A stretch of 64,000 nucleotides of DNA, from contig NZ_AQGU01000022.1 of NCBI RefSeq assembly GCF_014905615.1, forward strand, positions 1 to 64,000, written 5' to 3'. The notes beneath the pieces are model-generated. The model made no database searches. It had not been told where the DNA came from and worked only from the letters and a program-made list of their open reading frames with translations. The stretch is from Pseudoalteromonas aliena SW19 (GTDB lineage: Bacteria > Pseudomonadota > Gammaproteobacteria > Enterobacterales > Alteromonadaceae). Of the stretch, positions 26,649 through 34,182 are shown piece by piece; positions within the stretch are counted from its first letter, which is position 1; every line of letters begins with the position of its first letter. A program made the position numbers and the translations under genes.

Positions 26649-26833
26649 TTGTTCCCTGGGATACTGGAGCTTGGTTAAGTCCCTGAGCCGATAAATTTTA
26701 TACCAGGGTTTCTGTTCGTATACTATTGTGCAAGCTCGGCATGTACCGAGAAGCCTACGGTAAACCGCAGATTCCCGCCCTGAAACCTTCTGGTTTCAGG
26801 ACTGAAACCAAGTACCGTATCTTGGGGAACACC
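26649..26833 (+). ncRNA. ssrS: 6S RNA
   Basis: About 185 nt, the same size as E. coli 6S RNA (184). The ends pair: GTTCCC-tg-GGATAC near 26651 with GTATC-tt-GGGGAAC near 26818-26830. The conserved arms AGTCCCTGAGCCGATA (26678-26693) and GCTCGG...CCGAGAAGCC (about 26733-26755) match E. coli 6S positions. 6S RNA binds the sigma-70 RNA polymerase as a promoter mimic in stationary phase. It lies upstream of ygfB, divergent, as part of the ancestral neighbourhood, but the usual flanking genes zapA and fau are absent. A 60-codon frame inside it is not a gene. Confidence 0.92.
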
Positions 26834-26930
26834 ATTATCGAAGTCCGTTTAACGCGTAAGTCCACACTTTATTCTAATACCCACGTTTATATCTTACTCT
26901 TTAAATAAAGCACTTAGTTTTGCACAGCTA

Positions 26931-26966
26931 AAAAAAAGCTGCAGGCAATTAGCTTCCCACAGCTTT
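26931..26966 (-). terminator. Terminator of the RND efflux operon
   Basis: AAAGCTG (26935-26941) pairs with CAGCTTT (26960-26966), with a run of seven T on the minus strand immediately after. Confidence 0.8.
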
Positions 26967-26981
26967 AATAGTCATTTTGTA

Positions 26982-29900
26982 TTATTTAAACCAACCTTGA
27001 AAACGTTCCATCAGCATGTAGTTTACGGGGACTAACAATAAAGTAATAAAGGTTGCAAAAATAATCCCGAAACCTAAGCTCACCGCCATAGGGATTAAAA
27101 ACTGCGCTTGTGTCGCCTTTTCAAACAATAACGGCATTAGGCCGATAAAAGTTGTTAAGCTCGTTAGCATTACAGGACGAAAACGAGATGCTCCGGCTAA
27201 TTTTACAGCCTCCAATAACTCACCGCCTTCACTGCGTTTTTTATTGATAAAGTCAACGAGTACTAGGGAGTCATTCACGACGACGCCAATTAACGCAAGC
27301 ATACCCAATAAGCTCATAATGGTTAAATCCATGCCCATGATCCAATGCCCAACCACAGCGCCAATCATACCAAATGGAATTACACTCATAACAATAATTG
27401 GCTGTAAGTACGATTTAAACGGAATAGCTAATAGCGCATAAATAATAAAAAATACAAATACTAATGCCCAAGCCAGTGAGCCAAATGATTCTCTTTGCTC
27501 TTTAGCTTCTCCTTCTAGCTTGTAGTCTACCCCTGGATATTGCTGCATCAGCTCATCAAGATATTGTGCTAAATCAGCCTGAAGTATAGTCATATTCGTG
27601 TTACTTTTTTCAATATCCGCAGTCACATTTAAAGTACGGTAACGATCGATTCGATTAATAGTCGACGGGCTTTGCCCTGCAGTCAGTGTTGCCACATGAG
27701 ATAGTGGTACAGAGCCCCCATTAGGTGTATTTATTAGTATGTTTTGTAAATCAGCTACCGAGCGGCGTTCATCTATAGGTAGGCGCACCATTACACGTAC
27801 ATCATCACGTCCGCGTTGAATACGTTGTACTTGCGAGCCAAAAAACGAGTTACGTACTTGCCCAGCTACATTGACTCTATTTAAGCCCAGTGCCAGACCT
27901 TGCTGAGTAAGCTCAATTTGCAGCTCTTCTTTACCATCAGACATGCTATCGGCAATATCAAATACCGTAGGGTATGTTGCTAAACGGGTTTTAATATGAT
28001 CAGCCACATCTTGTAAAATGGTCAATGAGGTACCACTAAGCTGTACATCGATTGGATCTGAGCTGCGACCAATTTCGGCTCTAAACGTTAAGCTTTCAGC
28101 ACCTGGTATTACACCTATTAAATCGCGCCATTCGCTTGCAAGTTCCCGCGAGCCAATGTCTGAATCACGCTTTTCAGCAGGGGTTATTTCAAAACGTACA
28201 GAACCAGAATTTGATACACCACCACGCCCCCCCGTTGTTGCAAGTATATTTAAAATAACACTTTCACCTGTATTTGGATCCCGGTATTTTTGTTGTAATT
28301 GCTGCGCTTTTTGCGACATATCTATTACATATTTATTAGTTACTTCAAACGGTGTACCTGTGGGTAGTGTTAAATTAACGCGCACGGTTTCACTTGGTAT
28401 ACGCGGAAAAAATACAAACTTAGTCCATCCACTGGTGATCATGGTTAAAATGATAAAAAACACACCGATAAACAAACTTACTGTTGCCAGCTTATGACGC
28501 AGGGCTGTGTTTAATATAGGTTGGTAGTATTTTAAAATCGCGTTTTCAAATCCATCTGCAAAACGCTGTTGAATAACATCAAACTTTGACGGCTCACCTT
28601 TTTGATGGCGCAGTTTTATGTATTTTAAATGCGCTGGTAATACAAACTTAGATTCAATTAGCGAGAATAAGAGTACCGGAATGACCACAACAGGTATTTG
28701 TGCAAACAAAGCACCACGGGCTCCTTCAATAAAGGCCAAAGGTAAAAATGCAGCGACTGTAGTTAATACACCAAAGGTTACTGGCGTTGCGACTTCTTGA
28801 GTGCCTAAAATTGCCGCTTGCTCGCCCGACTCAGCCGTTTTTAAATAGGTATAAACGTTTTCACCAGTAACTATAGCGTCATCGACCACAATTCCGAGCA
28901 CTAGAATAAAGCCAAATAAGCTCATAATGTTAAGGGTAACGCCAAAAATAGGCATGGCTATAAACGCGCCCATAAAGGAAACTGGAATACCAATAAAAAC
29001 CCAAAATGCAATCGCAGGGCGTAAAAATAGAGTCAGTAACGCAAGTACTAAAATACCGCCTTGTAAGGCATTGGTAGTCAGAGTAGAAATACGGCTTTTA
29101 ACGAGCTCTGAATCATCATCCCAATAACTTAGCTCAAACCCTTGAGGGAGTGAACTTTGCTGCTCTTTTATGTAATTTTTAACATCGTCAGCAACCGTTA
29201 TCGCGCTTTGTGGGCCAATTCTATACACGTCTATAAACGCAGCTTGCTTACCGTTAAAACGCGTTCGTACTGGTGTTTCTTCAAAATCATCATTAATTAT
29301 TGCTATATCGCCTAAGCGAATAATGGTGCCATCGGCTTGGTTTTTAACAACAATATTAGCAAATTCATCTTTACGGTAGGCTTGCCCTTTAGAGCTTATA
29401 AGTACGTCGCCACCCTCTGTTTTTAAGTTACCGGCAGAAATATCAGCGCTTGAGTTAGCAACTGCACTAGATATTTGTGCAAGGCTTAAATCGTATTGAC
29501 GAAGAATGTCTTGGCTTACTTCAATAGCCAACTCGTAGTCTCGTACACCGCTTAATTCAACCTGTGTTACATTAGGTAAACGCAGTATTTGATCCCGTAC
29601 CTGCTCAGCATATTCACGGGTTTCTTTTTCACCATAGTCACTTGATACCGTCACTGCAATTACTTCACGTTTTCGCTCAGCAAGCGCAACTATTGGCTTT
29701 TCAGCATCTCCTGGAAAAGTATTAATTGCATCTACACGGCTTTTTATATCGGCTAAAAGCTCACGAGGATCATAACCACTCTCAACCTCTAATGTTACCG
29801 AGCCAGAGCCTTCCGAGGAGCGGCTAAATATTTGCTTAATGCCTTCTAAATCTTGTACTGCTTCTTCTATTCGAATAGTTACACCTTGCTCTACATCCTC

Positions 29901-30065
29901 AGGTGTTGCTCCACGTAAACTAACGCGTACGCTTATCATATCGGTTTCGAATGAAGGGAAGACCTCAAGCGGAATTTTGCTCGATAAACTAAAAAGTCCT
30001 GATAGCAACAGTGTCACTAGCAATAAGTTGGCAGCAACATGGTTTTTGGTAAACCAAGCGATCAT
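26982..30065 (-). CDS. RND efflux pump inner-membrane transporter
   Basis: A 1027-residue RND permease of the AcrB superfamily, with twelve membrane segments expected and two large periplasmic loops. MIAWFTKNHVAANLLLVTLLLSG starts the first segment; the proton-relay pair DD lies in GIVVDDAIVTGENV near residue 405, and the second-half counterpart is GVVVNDSLVLVDFINK. It exports small molecules or drugs using the proton gradient. The substrate cannot be read from sequence; the lack of His/Glu-rich metal motifs argues against a CzcA-type metal pump. It ends a three-gene operon, overlapping the adaptor gene by 4 bases. Confidence 0.93.
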   Translation of the reverse strand: MIAWFTKNHVAANLLLVTLLLSGLFSLSSKIPLEVFPSFETDMISVRVSLRGATPEDVEQGVTIRIEEAVQDLEGIKQIFSRSSEGSGSVTLEVESGYDPRELLADIKSRVDAINTFPGDAEKPIVALAERKREVIAVTVSSDYGEKETREYAEQVRDQILRLPNVTQVELSGVRDYELAIEVSQDILRQYDLSLAQISSAVANSSADISAGNLKTEGGDVLISSKGQAYRKDEFANIVVKNQADGTIIRLGDIAIINDDFEETPVRTRFNGKQAAFIDVYRIGPQSAITVADDVKNYIKEQQSSLPQGFELSYWDDDSELVKSRISTLTTNALQGGILVLALLTLFLRPAIAFWVFIGIPVSFMGAFIAMPIFGVTLNIMSLFGFILVLGIVVDDAIVTGENVYTYLKTAESGEQAAILGTQEVATPVTFGVLTTVAAFLPLAFIEGARGALFAQIPVVVIPVLLFSLIESKFVLPAHLKYIKLRHQKGEPSKFDVIQQRFADGFENAILKYYQPILNTALRHKLATVSLFIGVFFIILTMITSGWTKFVFFPRIPSETVRVNLTLPTGTPFEVTNKYVIDMSQKAQQLQQKYRDPNTGESVILNILATTGGRGGVSNSGSVRFEITPAEKRDSDIGSRELASEWRDLIGVIPGAESLTFRAEIGRSSDPIDVQLSGTSLTILQDVADHIKTRLATYPTVFDIADSMSDGKEELQIELTQQGLALGLNRVNVAGQVRNSFFGSQVQRIQRGRDDVRVMVRLPIDERRSVADLQNILINTPNGGSVPLSHVATLTAGQSPSTINRIDRYRTLNVTADIEKSNTNMTILQADLAQYLDELMQQYPGVDYKLEGEAKEQRESFGSLAWALVFVFFIIYALLAIPFKSYLQPIIVMSVIPFGMIGAVVGHWIMGMDLTIMSLLGMLALIGVVVNDSLVLVDFINKKRSEGGELLEAVKLAGASRFRPVMLTSLTTFIGLMPLLFEKATQAQFLIPMAVSLGFGIIFATFITLLLVPVNYMLMERFQGWFK

Positions 30066-31375
30066 GGCTTATCTCCTTGTTTTGCTGCACGACGTTGTTT
30101 TAGATCTTCGACACTAATACCTAACTCTTTTGCTTTTTGTTCAAGCTGCTGCGGTGATAGGCGCTTTCCTTTACCTTGTCGATTAGCTTCGTTTTTAGGT
30201 TGCTCTGCGCTTTGCTGACCTAAAATATTCACTCGAGTTCCTGAACTCACCTGTCCAAGTGGTGTAATAACAAGCTTATCACTCGCTTGTAAGCCAGTTT
30301 TTATCATCGCTTGTGTGGCATTTTGCCAAGCAAGTGTAATGTCTTTGCGCTTAAGCACGCCCTCTTCAACAATGTAAACGTATGTGCCTTGGTAAATTGT
30401 GCTGTTAGGAATAATAAGTGCGTTAGGCACTGTTTTACCTGTAATTTGTGCCTTTATATATTGCCCTATTTTTATTGGATACTGGTTACTAGCTGTTGCT
30501 TTATATGGGTCATTAATTTTAGCAACGACGTAAAGCTGCTGCGCATTTTCATCAATTGCACCTTCGGTACGCGCTAACTGCCCCTGCCAAGTTTGCTCGC
30601 CAACTAAGTCTGATGTGAATTGCACAATTGAGCCAGCTTGGTTTTTAGCACCATCGCGATATTGCTCTGGTAAATTTACAAACGAGAGATCTTTATTTTT
30701 AATCGGTAAACGAATTTCTACACTATCTATCGCGTAAATAGTGGCAAGTTGCGTGTTGTTACTAACGACCTGTCCTAAATCAACATTGCGACTTAATATA
30801 CGTCCAGCGTATGGTGCTGTTACTTTAGTTCGTTCTAAATCAAGCATTGCTTTTTCAAGTGTTGCTTGCGCTGACAACACTTCAGCTTCTGCTGCGGCTA
30901 GTTGAGGCTCACGTAACACCAAGCTGCTTGCCTGTTTTTCCCCACCTAGACGCTTCCAATCGGTAATCGCTTGTTGACCGCGTGCTTTTTCTTCTAACAA
31001 ACCCTGCTCTGCGGTTAATAAATTAGCTTGTGCCGATTTAACTTCAGCTTGATGATCTCTATCGTCTAACTTTAAAAGTACGTCTCCTTTTTCAAAAAAT
31101 CCGCCTTCTCTAAAGTCATCACTTACATCGATTATTTGCCCTGATGCCTGAGCAACCAATAAACTTTGTGTTCGTGGCTTTACCGTACCGTAACTGTCTA
31201 TCATAATTTGATAACTTTGCGGTTTAAGCTCAAGTGCCGCGACACTTATTGATGCCTTAGGAGGTGAACCAAAACGCCTTGCCTCTGGCGGATTACCCTT
31301 AATAAAAAATACAATAGAAACGGCAGCAATAATAACTGCGGCAGGAATAATAATTTTTGCTGTTTTAGTTTTCAT
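30062..31375 (-). CDS. RND efflux periplasmic adaptor (membrane fusion protein)
   Basis: A 437-residue HlyD-family adaptor that bridges the RND transporter and the outer membrane channel. An N-terminal anchor (about 8-26) is followed by the lipoyl/barrel-sandwich halves (VAQASGQIIDVSDDFREGGFFEKGDVLLKLD and TKVTAPYAGRILSRNVDLGQVV), an alpha-helical hairpin between them (about 110-175) and a beta barrel. The C-terminus is unusually charged (about residues 390-437, rich in Lys, Gln and Glu). It overlaps the outer membrane gene by 11 bases and the transporter by 4. Confidence 0.92.
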   Translation of the reverse strand: MKTKTAKIIIPAAVIIAAVSIVFFIKGNPPEARRFGSPPKASISVAALELKPQSYQIMIDSYGTVKPRTQSLLVAQASGQIIDVSDDFREGGFFEKGDVLLKLDDRDHQAEVKSAQANLLTAEQGLLEEKARGQQAITDWKRLGGEKQASSLVLREPQLAAAEAEVLSAQATLEKAMLDLERTKVTAPYAGRILSRNVDLGQVVSNNTQLATIYAIDSVEIRLPIKNKDLSFVNLPEQYRDGAKNQAGSIVQFTSDLVGEQTWQGQLARTEGAIDENAQQLYVVAKINDPYKATASNQYPIKIGQYIKAQITGKTVPNALIIPNSTIYQGTYVYIVEEGVLKRKDITLAWQNATQAMIKTGLQASDKLVITPLGQVSSGTRVNILGQQSAEQPKNEANRQGKGKRLSPQQLEQKAKELGISVEDLKQRRAAKQGDKP

Positions 31376-32780
31376 CGTTATTGCTCTTTAGTTCACTTGA
31401 GGGCTTTGCAAAATCACCACCAAGGGCAATGTGTAAGTTAATTCTATTAGTTATTAATTGGTTTTTAATGTCGATTAAAGAGCTTTGCGCATCAAAAGAG
31501 CGTCCCTGTGCATCCAGCACTGTGGTGTAAGTTACTAAGCCACTTTGATACTGCTCAAATGATAATTGCTCTGCCGCAAGTGCATTTTCTTGTGCTTTTA
31601 GTGTGCTTGTATACTGTGCACTAAGAGATTGCTGCTGTGAAATTGCGTTCTCTACATCGCCAAACGCATCGTAAAGTGTTTGCAAATAAAGTTGCTCTTG
31701 CTTTTGAGTATTAAAACGCGCTATTTCTTCGTTGGCTTTTAAGCGTCCACCTTCAAAAATTGGTGCTGAAATACTACCAAGTAGCGACCATGCAAGGCTA
31801 GATGGAGAAAACAAGTCACTTACCCTATTGGTACTATCACTTAAGCTAGCTGTTAAGTTTAAGCTAGGAAAGCGCTGCTTGTGTGCATACGCCAAGGAGG
31901 CGTCAGTTGCTAAAAGTTCATACCAACTTGCTCTCAGTGTAGGTTTTCGCGTTATAAGTTCAGAGGGTAAGCCCAGTGAAATATCGGTATTAATAACCGG
32001 CAAGTCACTGCTAGTTGTAATCACCCCTTTTGGATATTCACCTAATAAGCGTTCAAGTACCCTTGCTGAAGCCGATAAACTAGCCGTCTGAGTCGCGATT
32101 CGAGAGCGTTCGTTATTAAGCTCATTGCGAGCTAAATACACATCAAGTGCTTCATTTATACCTTGGCGATAACCGGATTCAATAATATCGAGATTTTGTT
32201 GTGCATTGGCTTCTCGGCGCTTAAATAAATCAAGTAATTGCTGAGCTGTAACTACATCAAACCAACTTGTTACTACATCCGCAACTAGTTGTTGTTTAGC
32301 TTGCTCGAAACGCGCTTGTTGGGCTAAATAAGTTAGGTTAGCTTGGCGTTTTGAATCAGAAAGCTTCCCCCATAAATCCACCTCGTAGGTTAAATTTAAA
32401 CCTACTGAGCTTGCATTATTGTAACTTACAGGACGATTATTTTTACTGCGATTCGTACGAGTTGATAAATCAAGGCTGGGCCAAAGTGCAGCACCCGATA
32501 CGATAAGTTGCTGCTTTTTAATTTCTACATCGTAACTCGTTTGCAAAAGCTGCTGATTATTTTGAAGTGCTTTTTGTACAAATTTATCAAGCGTAGGGTT
32601 TTGTAATTGTGTAAGCCATTGCTCTTGTACTTTTAATACCGAGCTTGATGCTTTTTGTTGCCATTGCTGTGGCACATTAGTTGGCGCTTGCACGCGCTGC
32701 GCTGAGTTTAAATTACTCGCACAGCCACAGAGCAGCATCACACTCATTGCCAATAGGGTTGGCTTGCATTGCCAAATCAT
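31365..32780 (-). CDS. Outer membrane efflux lipoprotein (NodT/CusC-type)
   Basis: A 471-residue TolC-superfamily channel protein. It starts with a lipoprotein signal, MSVMLLCGC, whose last Cys (about residue 20) would be lipidated. Two repeats of the helical barrel unit follow, including WGKLSDSKRQANLTYLAQQARFEQAKQQLVADVV and the second copy near residue 340 (APIFEGGRLKANEEIARFN). It is the first gene of the operon and supplies the outer membrane exit for the pump. The promoter should lie within 32781-33030, which contains no other gene. Confidence 0.9.
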   Translation of the reverse strand: MIWQCKPTLLAMSVMLLCGCASNLNSAQRVQAPTNVPQQWQQKASSSVLKVQEQWLTQLQNPTLDKFVQKALQNNQQLLQTSYDVEIKKQQLIVSGAALWPSLDLSTRTNRSKNNRPVSYNNASSVGLNLTYEVDLWGKLSDSKRQANLTYLAQQARFEQAKQQLVADVVTSWFDVVTAQQLLDLFKRREANAQQNLDIIESGYRQGINEALDVYLARNELNNERSRIATQTASLSASARVLERLLGEYPKGVITTSSDLPVINTDISLGLPSELITRKPTLRASWYELLATDASLAYAHKQRFPSLNLTASLSDSTNRVSDLFSPSSLAWSLLGSISAPIFEGGRLKANEEIARFNTQKQEQLYLQTLYDAFGDVENAISQQQSLSAQYTSTLKAQENALAAEQLSFEQYQSGLVTYTTVLDAQGRSFDAQSSLIDIKNQLITNRINLHIALGGDFAKPSSELKSNNDEN

Positions 32781-33030
32781 AATTAAACCTGAATTACTGC
32801 TATTTATGAACGTAATTCAAGCACTTTGGCAAATTTTGCTCAACCTACTTTACATAACATTACATAGCTAGCGATGAATGAACACGTAGGTAAGTTGTAC
32901 GGTAAAAATGAGTAAATGATCAGCAGTTTTTAACTAGAAATAAAACATCAATCGATGAAGGGTTTAAAAGAGAGCTAGATATATGTCCCGTCCTGAAAAC
33001 GCGAGGACTTCTAACGTTGAAATCAAAAAC

Positions 33031-33058
33031 AAAAAAGCCCCGCATTACGCGAGGCTTT
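33031..33058 (-). terminator. Terminator of the Phe-Thr tRNA operon
   Basis: AAAGCCCCGC and GCGAGGCTTT (one mismatch) form a 10-bp stem with a 5-base loop; six T follow on the minus strand. It lies 9 bases past the last tRNA-Thr. Confidence 0.85.
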
Positions 33059-33066
33059 TAAATAAA

Positions 33067-33142
<76 letters not shown>

Positions 33143-33239
33143 ACACAAAACTGTGTGCTAAGGCACTTTCAATTTTAAAGATTGATAACTTATGAAGCAC
33201 TAAAATAAAAAATCCTGCATAAGCAGTTTTTTTAATAAA

Positions 33240-33315
33240 TGGTGCCTCGACCCGGAATCGAACCAGGGACACGAGGATTTTCAATCCTCTGCTCTACCAA
33301 CTGAGCTATCGAGGC
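33240..33315 (-). tRNA. tRNA-Phe (anticodon GAA), copy 3 in transcript order
   Basis: 76 nt with acceptor GCCTCGA/TCGAGGC, anticodon arm AGGAT-TGAAA-ATCCT (anticodon GAA), and encoded CCA. The sequence is identical to the other two Phe copies. Confidence 0.96.
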
Positions 33316-33365
33316 ACATAAACTGTGCTAATTAATTGTGATGTCTTACAACTAACTTTTAAAAA

Positions 33366-33441
<76 letters not shown>

Positions 33442-33498
33442 ACACAAAACTGTGTGCTAAGGCACTTTATCAATTTTAAAGATTGATAACTTTAATAA

Positions 33499-33574
33499 TG
33501 GTGCCTCGACCCGGAATCGAACCAGGGACACGAGGATTTTCAATCCTCTGCTCTACCAACTGAGCTATCGAGGC
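33499..33574 (-). tRNA. tRNA-Phe (anticodon GAA), copy 2
   Basis: Identical to the other Phe copies, with the anticodon GAA and encoded CCA. Flanking spacer repeats the motif CTGTGCTAA seen beside every tRNA in the array. Confidence 0.96.
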
Positions 33575-33621
33575 ACATAAACTGTGCTAATTAATTGTAA
33601 TTTTACAATTAATTTTATAAA

Positions 33622-33697
<76 letters not shown>

Positions 33698-33768
33698 ACA
33701 AAAAACTGTGTGCTAAGGCACGCGTAATAATGTTTAAACTGTTGATTAAACACCACTACTTAAATAAA

Positions 33769-33844
33769 TGGTGCCTCGACCCGGAATCGAACCAGGGACA
33801 CGAGGATTTTCAATCCTCTGCTCTACCAACTGAGCTATCGAGGC
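33769..33844 (-). tRNA. tRNA-Phe (anticodon GAA), copy 1, first intact tRNA of the transcript
   Basis: Identical to the other Phe copies. It is the first intact tRNA after the operon promoter; a decayed tRNA-like segment precedes it. Confidence 0.96.
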
Positions 33845-33869
33845 ACTTAAACAGTGCTAATTAAAAATC

Positions 33870-33924
33870 TTAAAGGACTTTTAATTCAATTCCCACTTAG
33901 CTCTACTGACAGGGCTATCTGGGC
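33870..33924 (-). pseudogene. Decayed tRNA (Phe-like) at the start of the array transcript
   Basis: On the minus strand from 33924 the sequence GCCCAGATAGCCCTGTCAGT, then AGAGC, matches the acceptor and D arm of E. coli tRNA-Phe at 21 of 25 positions. A degenerate anticodon region (GGGAATTGAATT) follows, after which similarity ends; no T arm or matching acceptor strand is seen. Invariant A14 is lost. It begins within a few bases of the predicted transcription start, so it forms the 5' end of the tRNA precursor. Confidence 0.55.
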
Positions 33925-33933
33925 GTGCGGCGT

Positions 33934-33962
33934 ATTAAACGAGTTTTGCCCTTACAAGTCAA
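33934..33962 (-). promoter_or_regulatory. Promoter of the Phe-Thr tRNA operon
   Basis: TTGACT (33962-33957), a 17-base spacer and TTTAAT (33939-33934) are followed by a GC-rich discriminator (ACGCCGC), a pattern expected for stringently controlled stable-RNA promoters. The region from 33963 to 34182 otherwise holds only AT-rich sequence and, presumably, the promoter of the hybrid kinase gene. Confidence 0.75.
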
Positions 33963-34182
33963 CTTTTTTTTCTACTTTAATAACTGTTTGAACGGTTTTC
34001 AGCCAACTCAGTCTGTTTTTTATCAATAACGCTTATTTTTACTACTGCTAAGCATTAAAACAAACTATAAATACATTTAAACCAGACTAAACACGTAGTG
34101 AATTATTTTTTGTAACTGTTACGATTACCAAGATAAACACGATAAGGGCTTATCGTATTAAACATACCAATGGGAACAAGTA

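Noticed and set aside
26726..26908. A 60-codon open frame after ygfB
   Set aside because: It lies largely inside the 6S RNA, whose secondary structure and conserved arms explain the sequence; no ribosome binding site is evident.
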